Positions 11,072-24,480 of a DNA stretch of 64,000 bases are shown piece after piece. Under the pieces are notes generated by a model, which worked only from the letters and a program-made list of their open reading frames with translations, made no database searches and was not told where the DNA came from. This stretch comes from Pontederia crassipes (lineage: Eukaryota; Streptophyta; Magnoliopsida; Commelinales; Pontederiaceae): the NCBI GenBank assembly GCA_030549335.1, contig CM060186.1:23799189-23863188 (forward strand). The letters run 5' to 3'. Each line of letters starts with the position of its first letter. The stretch's first letter is position 1. The translations under genes and the position numbers were made by a program.

Positions 11072-14000
11072 TGTAATATCCCTAAGTTAATCATGCATGA
11101 TTAGTTGTATGAATGTGATGTTATATTATCTTATTGGTAATCTCTATGAATGTGATGTTAAGACTTGCACTTCAATACCAACTAAAGTGCGAAAACGATG
11201 GGAATTTACTTAAGGCATGAAAATGTGATTTTCGAAAAAGTGAAAATTTGGAAAATTAAAGTCCCAGTAATTGTTCCTATATATGAAAGGATTCTAAAAG
11301 TGATTTTTAAGAATTTTTAGGAGGTTTACGAGTTAGGTAAAACGTAGACACAAAATCGAAAAATCTGTGAAATCGTGATTTTTATTTTTCGGACAAAAAA
11401 ATTAGATTTTGATTCATTGGTTGTTTATTTTTCTAAATATTTTATTTGAATCCAAATGGGGGGTAGTTCCTTATTTACATGTAATATCTTAAGTAAATGA
11501 ATAAATAAATAAATAAATGAAAAATGCAAAAGCCATTTACTTATTTAATGAAAAATGCAAAATGCAAATGCAAAAATGCAAAATGCAAAAATGCAAAAGT
11601 TCATTATTTACATGTGAATAAGCCATACTACAAGGGTATTTTTGGAAAACTAGTTTTCATCACTTGAAGTCGGTTCCCCCTTCCTTTTAATACTTATCAT
11701 TTCACCTTTTACTACCTTTCTCTGCCCTATTCACCACCCTTGGCCGAAATTAGAAAAAGAGAAGGTGGAAGACACCATACCACATGATTGAAGCAAATTA
11801 GAAAAAGAGAAGGGGCAACTAGGGTTTTAAAGTTTGGTAAGTTCCTACTTCATTTTCTTTCGATTTTAACTACATAATTCTTAATTAGGGTGACTCTGAA
11901 CCTTTCTTATCCATTTATTTTTGGATTTTACTTGAAAATGGGACAAAACTCATGTTGTTCATGGGTAAGATTAACCCTACCCATGTTCAATTGATTCACG
12001 AATCTTTAGCTACATATTTCAATACCTTCGAGTGATCCAAAAATTATGAAATTTATTCTGATTGATCCTCTATGAGTCTACTTCCATTGAGCTTTAGAAT
12101 CAAGTTAATATTATTTCTGTAGATAAAGTTATGCTCGTGTCCATAAGGTACTATCACTCTGTCCGCCTAAATTGCTATCCTAATTTGTAAATTATGTATT
12201 AAATTCAATATGTAGTGAAATTATTTGATAATTTAGGGTGTTATATAGATATTGATGTTAGGTTTCATTGACAATTGGAATCACTAGAAAATGATATGTA
12301 TAGAGAAAGTTATAAATATTTTACCGAGCCTTACTCAGTCTGTCAGAATGGAGCTTAGGACAGATTATACTAGTATTGGTTATATTTATTGTGCTCAGTA
12401 CACTTAGATATAAATTCAAGTAATTTTATGAGTTGCACTTTAGAATGTCTATTATTTCGGAAAATTAAAAGAATCATAATAGGGAAGGCTTATTATTTTA
12501 TATAAATCATAAAAATAAGATTACACAGTCTGTCAAGACATAAGAACAACATAAAAGTTAGGCTGAATATTGATTTTCATGAGAACAAACCATAGTGAAG
12601 TAGGAAATGAAACTTTTACAGATTAATATCTCTGTAATATGAAAGTAAAAAAATTGAAATGATGTCATTTGATTATGTATATCAGAAGATATGAATTTTT
12701 CCTTACTATGCGTGCAATCTATTATAATATTAGGTCAATTCTTATATTTAATAGTTACTTGAGTTATAAGAGTAAATATTTAAGGTTCATATACCATTTC
12801 AATTAATTATGTTTCATATGTGATAGTCTTATGTTCATATCATAGTAGTAATGTGTTTCTTATTATTATTGTTATAGGAATAGAAGAGTAAAGTAGTGAA
12901 AAGAGAAAGGAAAATATTTGGTTAGCCCTTATAGGTAAGTTGATTTCTCCTACTCTATGTTTTCTCCTCTTTTGAATTCGGTGTGACATCAATTATTATA
13001 TGTATTGAATATGTTTTAGAATGCTATGAATTGATTTCGAGAAATGCAATTACGGAAAGTATATGTGATATGATTTGAATGGATTGCGATGAGTGCAATC
13101 TTGTTCATTTTGAAATAGTGTTGTATATGATTCATCTTCTAATAATCAGGAGATGTTTGTGATGTGATGAATCATGTATCGACATCCATGTGCATTTTCA
13201 TATATGATGGTTGGAGCTAAGTGCTACATCGCTGATCACAATGGGAGCCACCTCTAGAATCTAATGCATCATTTCTGTTCCCCAGATATGGGATGAGATA
13301 GACTGGAGCTAAGTGTCACATCGTGAGTAGTCACGATGGGGGCCACCTCTAGAATCCGTAGGGCCACCTCTAAAATCCACCTATCGCTATATGATTGTTC
13401 CCCGAAAGGGATGAGGTAGAATGGAGCTAAGTGCTACATCGCCGATCACGATGGGAGCCACCTCTAGAATTCACCTATCGACCACTGGCCAATTAGTGAT
13501 CCGTGCATACATATGAGAGTGTTGCATTGCATACACATATTTGATATGTTTATGTGACAATGAATGTAAATTGAGTGCAATGCTTTTGATTGGGATGCTA
13601 TATATATATTTAGTAAATGTATGAAGATATTGACTTTGATATTATGATTAATGCATGTATGTTTATGTCTCATCGAATTTATTAGATGGTAACACATAGC
13701 TTATGAGTTATCAGCTTACTGAGCTATTATTTGCTCACAGTATTGTTGTACACTTTTTTCAGATCAGTAGAACTTTTGGGAGCACGAGAGACAGCCTTAG
13801 CAGGGTGTGGATCCTTTTTGCTGCTAAGGTATTGAGAAGTCATGTTCCCCACTACGCGTGTTAGATAGAAGACTTGCAGCTCAAATATTCCTCTGTTGGG
13901 ATATGGAGAGAGTTTGATATGTGTTATGTATGAAAAGTAATTTTGTATCTTGTAAAATGTGAATCTTTTATGACTATGTGGTGGTGTAAATCCTAAGGTT

Positions 14001-14179
14001 GTTACATGCTCTGAATGATCAATATAAATTGCGTGGTTTGCTTATATGTGTTATCATTTTCTTATATTATATAGAGAAGTTATGCACAATTTTTTTTTAA
14101 AAAAATTATTATTATTATTTGATCGTCTATAATCAGTCGTGAGCTCTGATTTAAACCATTGTTTAAATCGGGGTCGTCA
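11072..14179 (+). repeat. 3' LTR of the Tekay-like element
   Basis: About 3.1 kb, beginning TGTAATATCC and ending GTCGTCA. It matches the 5' LTR throughout. It differs mainly by an expanded ATGCAAAA-type repeat at about 11515-11600. The internal direct-repeat array lies at about 13211-13480. Confidence 0.93.
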
Positions 14180-14508
14180 ATTATTGATCCTAATCTCTAA
14201 TGTTTCAACTTGCGATGGATGGTAGGTGTTTCTGAATTGCCTCCAAAATTTATATGAGTTCCCTTTTTGAGTCGGTGTTATCTTTTTTAAACTTTGACTA
14301 ACAATTAATAAATGATTTTTTTACATAAAATGTCGATTTTTTCCTATTTTTTTCTAAAGCGCGAAAGTAAAATAATTTTCTTAATTGCATGAGCAAATTA
14401 ATCTTCTAACTTCTTTTTCTATCGGGCATTCAAAAGTTAAACTATTTTTAAATAGCTTTACATCAAAATAATAATAAAGAATTTGGACAACTCAACCCTA
14501 CTGTCGAG

Positions 14509-16138
14509 CCTCCTAATCTCAGGCGTCGGCAAAGACCTGTGGCTAATGAATCTATAAACACTTTTAGCATTTACAATATCTTATTGGTCAGAATACCTCA
14601 GCCACATGTCATCACAGGCCACAACAAGTAAATGAATTTTTAAAATCTCCAAGCATAAAGAATCATCAAAAGTCCGACCTTCTAGGATTGTTCATATATC
14701 AAACCATCATAAAATCATATAGCCGATATCAAAATAAGACATGTTAATAAAAGTAGGCAGCATAGCCAAAGGAATGTTGAAAAACTAAGGATCGTGAAAA
14801 ACTTTAGTGTTGCGCCTATTATCAATTTGGATATGCATACCCAACCTGATGTCATGCAAGGTTTGTGTTATAGTTTTCTAGTACCAGGAGACTGATTGAT
14901 TTAGACTGCTTAAATAAGACCAAGGATGAGGCATTACATATTTGCACTTAACCATGTTTGCCCAGAGAGAGTTTTGCATGTTTAGAAGATTGAGAATAAG
15001 TTTTGCAAGTAATGATGGTCTTAACAATAGTAAATTTTTTAGTCCTAAACCTCCCAATTTTTTTTTTTGCAGTTGGTCTATTTCCCAATTAATGAGATGG
15101 GCACCCCTTTTTCCACCCCCAGGATCCCAAAGAAAGGATCTAGATAACCTTTCAATAGATTCCAAAAGCCCAATGGAAATGTAAGTAAAGCTTAGAGCAT
15201 AAATAGACATATAACTAAGTACTGAGTTAATCAGTGTACTTTTACCATCTTGATTAAGCATTTTTTTTTCCAATCAGAGACTCTAGCCTTCATTTTATTT
15301 ATAAGTGCATATTGCTATTTGGTGGGGATAAATTTGTAAGATATGAGGGCACCTAAATAGTTAAAAGGGAAATTCCCCTCTTTGAATCTTAAGATATTCA
15401 ATATAATAGATTTCATCCTAGAACTGAATTTGGGTGGGAAAAAAATTTCAAATTTGTGTACATTAACTTGTTGATTTGTAAGGGCATTGTAATCAGCGAA
15501 ACACTTTTTCAAATTCCTGCAGTTTAATTTGGTAGCACATGCAAACAATTAAATCATCAGCGTATGATAGATGTGAAACTCTTGGTGATGACTTGTTCTT
15601 GCATCATAGAGGAAAGGACTTGAGGTAACAAGATGAATAAATAGGGGGAAAGGTGGTCCCCCTACCTAATGCCCCTAAAGCTCTTAAATAGCTTGGAAGC
15701 AGTCCCGTTAATCACACAGTTGAAAATGGGTTTATGAAAATCGTGGGGCACTAAGGAGGACACTCTTTGGTTTTTGAGGCGGAGGCGCTCGGGCTATTAG
15801 AAGGAATCACAAGATGCCGACATAAGGGCTTCAGGCAAACTCACTTGGAAATTGACTAGCTCATTTTGGAGAACAACATCCTTAAAAGATCAAGAACCCC
15901 CTGGTGCATTAAGCACTATGTTTCAGACATTGTATCACAACTTTCTGATTTTGATTACTGGGAACAGAACCATTGTAATCGTGAGATTAATCACGCTATT
16001 GATTATCTCGCAAATTTTGGCCGATCCTGCGAGATCGATATTTTTTGGGAGAATGATCCGCCACCGGACCTCCTTCAGATCTTGTATCAGGACATTTTGG
16101 ATACTTCTTAATCACATAACCTAACTTCTTTAAAAAAA
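14509..16138. mobile_element. L1-type LINE fragment with inverted 5' segment
   Basis: The minus-strand part (about 14509-15765) encodes L1 ORF2 reverse-transcriptase and following segments, for example VINGTASKLF, SPYLFILLPQ, FPFNYLGALIS, GKSTLINSVLSYM and GGLGLKNLLLL. The plus-strand part (about 15766-16110) encodes the C-terminal RNase H-like end: AEALGLLEGI, PWCIKHYVSDIV, NREINHAIDYLANFG. It is followed by a stop and the 3' tail CTTTAAAAAAAATA. In ORF2 order the minus part precedes the plus part, as expected for L1 twin-priming with 5' inversion. Several stops and frame shifts are present. It sits inside family-B LTR copy 1, because the LTR homology resumes on both sides. Confidence 0.8.
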
Positions 16139-17592
16139 ATATTGTTGGCGCCCTTCCATCCTTACTTATTGGTTCAACTACATTCAAACATATGATTGTT
16201 TAATAAAACTAATTTAAACTTTAATAATATTCATGATAGGATAAAAAATCAAATAATAAACTTTTCACTTGATTTTTTCTTTATTTCTTTCTATTACACA
16301 ATGATCCTTTTTTCTTTGGTGAGTTGCACTCTATTTTTTACTTCAAGCACAACTTTTTAGAAATCTATGTGTTGTTATACATGAGGTGTTCAACTTTTTA
16401 TTATGGATTTACCAAGAATTTTCATGCATTTTTTTACTCATGGTGGATCAAGCCAAGATTATGAAATACTTAGGCTGAAACTTTCTTCAACTTAAACTTG
16501 TCAATGCACCTGGTTAACTCGTGTTACGACTTTTATCTTTTTACCTACTTAATTATCTTGGAGTCTTCAATTTAATTAGATAAATGACAACGATAAAATG
16601 GTCATTGAACCTCAAATCAAATAATAAGATAGAACTTTATTAACAATCATCAACACTCAAGCCGAGTGGATTCAAATTCGAGTCAGGCACTATAACGATA
16701 CACATCATGTTGAAACACTACGGTCATGTTTAGTTTTAGCTTTTTTAACATACAACTATCGAAACAAACCGAGTGGCTAAAAAATTTGGCTCGAGTTGTT
16801 ATAGGAGATCGTTGAACATTCAAACTCTTTTGTCCTATTCTAACTCAAAACTTGGGGCAGTTATGTACGAAGTCGAGTTAGGTTTCACTTTACCAACGTT
16901 AGGCAAAAAATGATTGCAAAAGGCCACATGGGATTCTGGTCAACTTGAGGTGGTTCCCGACATGACAAAACTCCATTTACTTTTTTCAACTTTGTTCGAT
17001 TTTGTGGGTATTATAATGACACGTTTTCGACATACAAACCTAGTAGCCTTCATCATGGAACATAGATGAACAATAGACGATCATTAAACTTCTTTTGACT
17101 TCACTAGTTCTATTAGGAAAGCACATCAAAATTGAATCCGAAATTTTTTACGTACCTTTATTGTAAAATAACCATGACTATGCTATGTTGAATTTTCCAT
17201 TGACTATGGTATCCTTTTGCACAACCTTCAATGTCCGAGTTTTAAGAGATCAACCATGAGTAGCCAAATGTGGGCACTTGGTGCATGAGCATCGAGAAGA
17301 GAGAAAATATGACAAAGTTAGAGCAAAATTATAATTAAGGAAAGAAGGAGCCTCATTTATTGGAGTTAATCCCATTTTTACTCTAATTAAAAGTTTAATC
17401 ATGGAACTAATTTAATTAAGACTTTTTCTTATTTTTTCCTTTTCTTTCTTATTTTTATTTATTTTATTTTCTTATTCCAATTAAACACTTATCTCTTCAC
17501 AACATTCACTTATCTTCTATTTTTCATCTATTTTCATAAATAAATAAATAATATTATTAATTATAAATTTTTTGAATGAAAATAGTAGTAAC

Positions 17593-17641
<49 letters not shown>

Positions 17642-17644
17642 TAT
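17593..17644 (+). repeat. (ATT)n microsatellite
   Basis: About 17 uninterrupted ATT units inside the family-B LTR copy. Confidence 0.95.
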
Positions 17645-17990
17645 GAATATTTTTAACTTAAAAATTCCTACCCAACTCCACTAGGAGTCTTACTTCAAAT
17701 CTTATTTCAATATTCATTCTTAATGCTCTTCTAATTATATTTTTTTATCCTCTCACTTATAACTTCATTATTCCTTTATTTTTCTAAATTTTCAATAAAA
17801 CAATATTATTCCATCTTTTGAATACTTTTGGACTTAAAAGCTTTATTTAAACTTTCATTGGAAGTCCTTTGTAATCAAATCTTGTGGTTAGATTTAAATT
17901 TAAATTCCTAATCTAAAAATAATTGTGACTCCTATTTCGAACTTCTCTTTTCTTATCACTTATTTACTTATCTTTCATTTCATATTATTT

Positions 17991-20900
17991 TGTCATGACC
18001 CCGATTTAAAATATGGTTTAATCCGAAAATCGTGACTCATTATGAACGATCAAATAAAATTTCGAAAGCATGTGATAATTTTTTTTATATAACATAAATA
18101 ATAACAATGTCAATAAACAAATCATGTAATTTAAGATGATCATTCAGAGCAGACCAACCACCTAAAGTTTTACATTATACAGAGTAACTTTGTTTTTTAT
18201 ATAAAATATAAATTTGATATAAATATTAAATATAAGTAACTCTCTCGACGTCCTAATACAAGGACATGAGAGACGACTCTTCTCATTTTATTGCAAAGAG
18301 TGTTATATATCACCTCGCACAATCACCAAAGAGATATATTAATCTGAAAAATGTTAAAAATAACCGAATGGGCAGAATAAATAACTCATAGCCTATGTAT
18401 TACCATCTAATCAATTCAGAGAAACATTAAAATACACGCAATAATCATAATATCAAATCAATGTTTTCATATATTTGATAACTACATATACAACATTCTA
18501 ATCAAAATCATTATACTCAATTTGCAATCAGTATCACTTCAAACTATTAATTATATATATGCATATGCAACACACTCATATGAATGTACTAATAACCAAC
18601 TGAACAACTTGTATAGTCGATAGATTGTTTTAAGAGGTGGTCCATGTGGATTCTAGGTTTCCACCATGATTTATCATGATATAGTACTTAGCTTCGCATG
18701 ACACTTAGCTCCATTTTATTTCATCTCATTTCTGACATTTCATAAAGCAATAGATGACTTCCAAGTGTGGCTCATAGAGATTCTAGAGGTGTCATCTACT
18801 ATGATTTTTCACGATATAGCACTTAGCTCTGCATGATATTTAACTCCATCTTATCTCATTCCATATTTTGAGAAAGAGAATGGTGGATTGGACTCTTATC
18901 GACGTGACACTTAGCTCCAACCATCATACATATAAATGCATGCTACAAACAAATATAGATGTATGATTCATCATATAATAATTGTATCTCACATATCATA
19001 ATATGGATCTTATCGAATATTGTCATATGCTTTTCAGATGCCCAATCAATCGATCAATCATTTCAAACATACTCAACTTATTCGAAGACATAGTTAATAC
19101 ATATCATAGTTAATAATATATTCAAAAGAAGTGAATATATAAAGTAGGGGAAATCAACTTATCAGACATGAGTAATATCGAAAGACTTTTTCTTTTTCCT
19201 TTATTCTTCCAATCCTATAATGTTCCTATCAATACTATGGTGTGCATGACAACATATTCTACATTGACACAACAATGATCAATGCTATATACCCTTCATA
19301 CCTTCAATCCAAGAACTTAATTAGTTGGTCAATCGTAAGAATTCATCTTGTACCCTAGCGGATGGCATATATTGTGAAATAAAATCAAATTATTTTAATT
19401 TTGCTTAGCTCTAGATTATAGAAACCTTAATCTGTAAAATTTTTAAACTTCATTTTATTATGGTTGGTTATTACAAGGAAAATCAACAATCAACCTAAAT
19501 TTCATATTATTTTTCTATTCTAACAAACTGAATGGTCTTTCTTTTATTATTTATATCAATTAGTACATCATTCATATTCCAGTGCTTTCAATTTTCTCTA
19601 AAAATAGGATTAATAAATAAGGTGTAACTCATAAAATTCCTTGAATTTTTAACTTTCTAATATGAGCACAACAAATTTAACAAATATTACCATGATTTGC
19701 CCTAAGTTTTATTCTGACAGAGTAAGGTTCAATTAACAATTTATAACTTCCTCTAGGCATATCTTTTTCAATTCATTCCAACTATACATGAAACCAAATA
19801 TGTATACTCCTGACCCTAAATTATCAAATAATTTTATAACATATATGATTTAATACTTAATTTACAAAATTGGGTAATAATTTCGAAAAACAAGATAATA
19901 GCACCTTAAAGATGAAGACATAACTTTACCTACAAGCATCCAAATAATTTGATTCTAAATATCAGTGAAAGTAGATCCAAAGAGGTCTAATCTTAGTAAA
20001 TTTAGTAATTTTTAGATCACCCGAAGGTATGCAAATCGTCAACAAGATTCATAAACAATTACACTATATCTACAGTTTATTCTTTTTTCTCATGAAAACT
20101 TGGGTTTTACCCCACAATTAACTAAAGATCAGAGGGAAGGAAATGTAGAAAAGGTTCAAAGAAATCCTAATATAGAGAATATGTAATTAAAATCAATAAA
20201 GGAATCAAATACACACTTACCATAACTCAGAAACCCTAGTTCCCTTCTTTTCTCTCGAATTTTCTTTAAGTGTTAGAAGATCCCCTTATTTCTTTTGGAG
20301 GTCAGATGGGTCAGGTAAAGGGATGAGGGAGAGTGTTAAAAACCTCTATATAGTAAGGGATAAGATTGGGGTAAACTAGCTTAAGGTTAGCCAACTTGGA
20401 GGTATCAAATTATCTTTTTAGTTGGCAATATTTACAAGTAGTTTTATACTTTCCTTTTATTTATTCATTTACTCGAGACATTATATGTAAATAAGAAACT
20501 ATCCCCCATTTGAATTCAAATAAAATATTTATAAAATTAAATTCCAAAGGAATCAAAATTTGAAATTTGTTGATCTTTCGAGTTTCCTCTATCATTTAAC
20601 CTAACCAAGATTTTACTTAAAAATAATATTTAGCATACTATAACATAGGGTAATAATTACTGGGACTTTAATTTTCTTAATTCCGACATTTTTTACAATC
20701 ATATTTTCATGCTTTAGGCGAATTTTTACCAATTTTAGCGATGAGTTAAAACTCATGCCTTAACGCATACATCCTATTATTTATCAATCATAATATATTA
20801 ACTCTTTTGATTGTATGCAAATTAAATTTAAAATATTACATATTTAATTCAAGAAAATAATATTTATTTTTATGTATGTTGAATGGTATAAACCAAAATG

Positions 20901-20992
20901 ACCACTAGACTTCCCTAATATAGTCTATTATGAATCCAATTCTATGAAATATTTGACTCCTAAACTTGAGTCTAAATTAGGGGTGTGAAACG
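17991..20992 (-). repeat. solo LTR, Ty3/gypsy (Tekay-like)
   Basis: Reverse-oriented LTR of about 3.0 kb. Its plus-strand left edge TGTCATGACCCCGATTTAAA mirrors the end of the 3314-6367 LTR. Similar stretches follow in the same order as in that LTR, including the direct-repeat array around 18630-18930 and an ATTCTGACAGAGTAAGG segment near 19710. The far edge near 20992 is CGTTTCACACCCC on the minus strand. No primer site or coding region adjoins either side. The identity is lower than between the two LTRs of the nearby element, so it is an older member of a related family. No clear target duplication was found. Confidence 0.75.
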
Positions 20993-22330
20993 TTATGTGC
21001 AAGTGTGTGAATCTTCAATTATACCACTACTGAAATAGTACATCACAAAGTTTAAGTAAATCTCACACTAGCCCAAATTAGTGCAAGTGCACAATCCTAC
21101 TGTAGTACTTAAGATATCATATCCACGAAGAGTAAAGGTCAACTGTAAGCTAGACATAAGTATCTTACATGTGAAGGCTAACCACTAAGAAGAAAATATT
21201 AAAATCTATTCTATAATAAGATCATTTTTCCTTGAATTTTGAAATTATAATGACTAATTAGAGAGATTTAAAATGTTGATAGTTACAAAAACAAAAAAAT
21301 GTAGAGATATAACACCGGAACTAAATTTTCTATACTTATATGTATTAGATCTAGTCAAGTATTATAGGTCTGAAGATCATTACTCACACCCTTGTTGCAT
21401 TGATCAACTCTCGTCACAACAACTTCACTGACTGATTAACCTAACTACTCTCACAACTTGGACTAACAAGAGAGAGGGTAATCCTTCTCAAGGATTCTAG
21501 CTTGCAGCCCAATAATGGACCATCAATACCTCTCAAGTGGTGTATTTTTAGGCTTAATTTTAAGAACATCATTCTTTTAGTGTTATCAAATGAACTGATC
21601 TCTCAAGCTAATCCCTAACAAAACTAATCCTATCTCTAGACAACATTTGTTGACAACACAGAATGGATATTAGTGAGGATTCGTTGACCTCTCAAAATAT
21701 TTATCAATAAAAAAATTCTAGATGATTCTATTAAAGATAAGAGGCAATAACAATGAAGTACTTTCATTAAAAGCAAGACAAAATCATATATATCACACAT
21801 AATCGAGCTACACTAATTTTGAGTCTCAAAGAAATTAGTTCATGAGTATTGAAGAGCACCACAAATCAAAGTGTAACAACATACAAAAATCAAAACAAAT
21901 AGATCCCGAGTAACTGTGATGCTGACTTCCTTCCTTTCTCTTCCTTTAGCTCCTCTTCTCAAATTGCTCTCCCCCTTTAGGGTTCTCTTGGTCTTGCTTT
22001 TATAGTTCTTTTTCATTATCCTCCACATGTTATTTTCTATGAGAAGGAATGTTCCATTCCTTATCAAATGGTTCTTGTAAAGTTTGCTACCCTACTATAC
22101 TTGCAGCTACTTTTCAAAGTTTTATCTTTCTTTATAGGACTTTGTGCAGGGTTGTGATAGCTCCCATGTAATGGTGTGATTATACATTATTCTCCTTGGC
22201 ATATCAAGGAATAAATTATGAATTTGAAGGTTATAAATATAAATCATAGAATGTCACAAAATACATATAAAATTAAGAGTTTTGAGAAGGAAATGTTGTA
22301 ATTTATAACATCGTGGCCTCATCATTATCT
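20993..22330. other. unclassified repeat-like sequence
   Basis: No coding potential. Phrases such as 'aagatatcatatccacgaag' and a CT-rich stretch near 21920-21990 resemble non-coding parts of large plant LTR elements, but I cannot assign a family or edges. Confidence 0.3.
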
Positions 22331-23580
22331 CCGACAATCATTGAACTCAAGGAATTGAAGTTGTTGTCATGTTCATAGTTCACAAACTCTCAAGTTTGAG
22401 ACTTAATACGATTTTGCGAGTTTAGCCATGAAATCGAGTCAAATTAGAGTGGAATCGAACTTGGTGGTAAACTCGGGTAAACTCTGGTGGACATGGATAG
22501 GCTTGAGTAAACTTGATTAAATTCAGGTAAACTCAGTATAGTCTACATATAGAACGCCAAATGCAAAAGTTAGACATTTAACCAAGATTTGAGGTCAAAA
22601 TTGAAATTAAAATAGCATTAAACATTAATGATTTAACAACTAAGAATATTTTATGTTTTAATTTGTATGACTCATGGACTACTTTGGTAATTTGATATAT
22701 AAACTTTGAACTCTTTATGTTTCAACATGTGTTGCATCGACTTATATATTATACTTGTAAAGTATAATGAATTGTTAAAAATAATGAATGGTTATGCAAT
22801 TCAAAATGAGTGAGTTGAAATATGACCAATGAAATCATTACATTTGAAACTAACATATAGAAATTATTTTTCACAAATATTTTACAACATATAATGTTAA
22901 ATATATACATAAAGTCATGTATATAAACTCTACGAGTTTATGTTTCGACTTTACGTCTTGAGTTTACGGGATATAAAACAAGTCAACATAAACTCTCAAG
23001 TTTAAAAACCTTGATCGTGTTATTTCTATTGCGGTAGTGTTATTTCATTTTGTGACACCGTTCAATTCATTTCGTGTTTTAGTATAAATAGATGTGAGTT
23101 CTAAGTGCTAGTTTTAATACATTTCTTCTTAATCATGTCATCATTTTTGTTATTTGTAACCTCCTCCTCTCTTTCCCTCTTCCACACCCTTCTACTTCCT
23201 CATTTCATCCTCTTCTGACACAAGGAGTTGTCCGGCAAACACATCGGAACATGATTTCTTGACAAGAAAATGCATCAAATAAAAAATTTAAACACTCATA
23301 ATTATCCTCTTTAAAAGTGTAGTAGCTTTATAACATATCCCTTAACATACATCATATATTAACTCTATACTACTTATGTTTTAGTTCTCTTGATACTAAA
23401 TCAAAATTACATGCATTAAAATGTCTAATCATGCATTTGATTAGCGATATTATCATCGAATCTCTTCTGCTTGCATGCCATTAACTCTTCCTTTAACTAC
23501 TTTGTTAGTGTTTGTTGCTTTTTGTTGACCCTGCTTTTGTTCCTAAAAATGTTGAGCAATTTTCAAAATAACACTCGCTT
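22331..23580. other. AT-rich intergenic
   Basis: No gene seen. 22380-22540 holds repeated GTAAACTC-type words. A TATA-like AGTATAAATAG lies at about 23081 with a CT-rich stretch after it, but no open frame follows that would support a promoter call. Confidence 0.35.
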
Positions 23581-23589
23581 TAACCACGT

Positions 23590-24190
23590 TGAAAACATGT
23601 ATTGATCCGCTTCCTACATTCACCTGCATGTGCACATCCATGAAAAATTCAGAGTTTTTCCCCGGTGTCATTATTGGGCTTGAATTGTTAATTGTTGAGC
23701 TAGTTGTTGTGGAGGTTGTTACAACAATTGTTGTTGAGTCGCATTGTAGGGCATTGCCCTATTTTTTTTTGTCGAATATTCTACCTCTACTACTAGTGAT
23801 CATCTTTGTGCTTTGATCGGCTGATGTGGAACTCTTGCTTTTCCATTCTTGTTGCATTATAGTCGTACTCATTTTCCATGAGAGTCGCCAATCTTGTTGC
23901 AGGTACTCTTGTTGCTTCAAATTTCATTTGACCCTGTGAAATAACATTCCCCAAAAGCTCTTTGGAACTCTATTTAGGGAATCACGTCCATGATAGAAGA
24001 TCTCTTGTGGTCTTCCACTAATTCCAAACAATTAATTGGTAGCAAAGATAACCTCTTGTCTTTCTATAGAATTCATACCACAAAAGTCTTCTCGATGGTT
24101 CAACAATGTCGAAATCATCAGTCCCATCAAACTTGGGAGGGTTGATCTTAAGGAACTTTTAAATTATGCTTTTTTAGCCTCAGTGTGTTG
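23590..24190 (-). pseudogene. decayed retrotransposon gag-like stretch
   Basis: On the minus strand near 24150 the frame reads LKINPPKFDGTDDF, similar to the start of plant gypsy gag capsid domains. Further down, glutamine- and asparagine-rich sequence follows (near 23700-23750). The remainder is heavily broken and no zinc knuckle is clear. No flanking LTR pair was identified, so this is a fossil fragment of uncertain family. Confidence 0.35.
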
Positions 24191-24480
24191 AGACATGTTA
24201 ATATAATTATTTGTTTGCTTGATCCTTTCTTGATTCATTAATAGTTGATCAAATAATTGATTACTATGGTTAGGGCACATCTTCTTAATTTTTCTAATTG
24301 AACTTGATCATAAGTAAAAATTATGAATCAGTGCAATACAATGTATTCTTTCATATAATGTATGTCAAATCAAAAGTTACTTAACTTAGGTTGGATGATG
24401 TGGCAGATGCTTGTGATATTTTGCACATGAAACTTGTACTAACTTTATGTTAAGAAAAATTTAGGACTTTAGTTCTAAAC

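Larger units (their letters stand above)
3314..14179 (+). mobile_element. full-length, broken Ty3/gypsy chromovirus (Tekay/Del-like)
   Basis: A complete LTR-retrotransposon layout is present: long LTRs at both ends, a primer site for initiator tRNA-Met, gag, protease, reverse transcriptase, RNase H, integrase, a C-terminal chromodomain-like region and a polypurine tract. The flanking 5-bp duplication ATTAT is at 3309-3313 and 14180-14184. By eye the LTRs differ at about 2-4% of aligned positions, which suggests insertion within the last few million years at usual plant rates. The coding region is broken in several places, roughly eight, so this is a fossil. LTR length and integrase tail point to the Tekay/Del lineage. 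It is inserted just beside an old family-B LTR that starts at about 14.23 kb. Confidence 0.95.
14232..17990 (-). repeat. old long LTR, family B copy 1 (interrupted)
   Basis: 14232-14508 plus about 16140-17990 align with 24481-26735 and, reverse-complemented, with 54577 onward. The family starts TGTAACAC(G/T)TCAAAT, has a CCTATAAAT promoter box in the better-kept copies, and ends in sequence like GGGGCAATACA. This copy is on the minus strand. It is split by an L1 insertion (about 14509-16138) and is cut at 17990 by a 3.0-kb solo LTR. The expected first 130-170 bases are not recognisable beyond it. It contains an (ATT)n microsatellite at 17593-17644. It is an old solo LTR or LTR remnant of a Ty3/gypsy type. 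Confidence 0.65.

Noticed and set aside
16660-16720. GGATTCAAATTCGAGTC as a tRNA T-arm
   Set aside because: No acceptor or anticodon stems surround it; it belongs to the LTR repeat.
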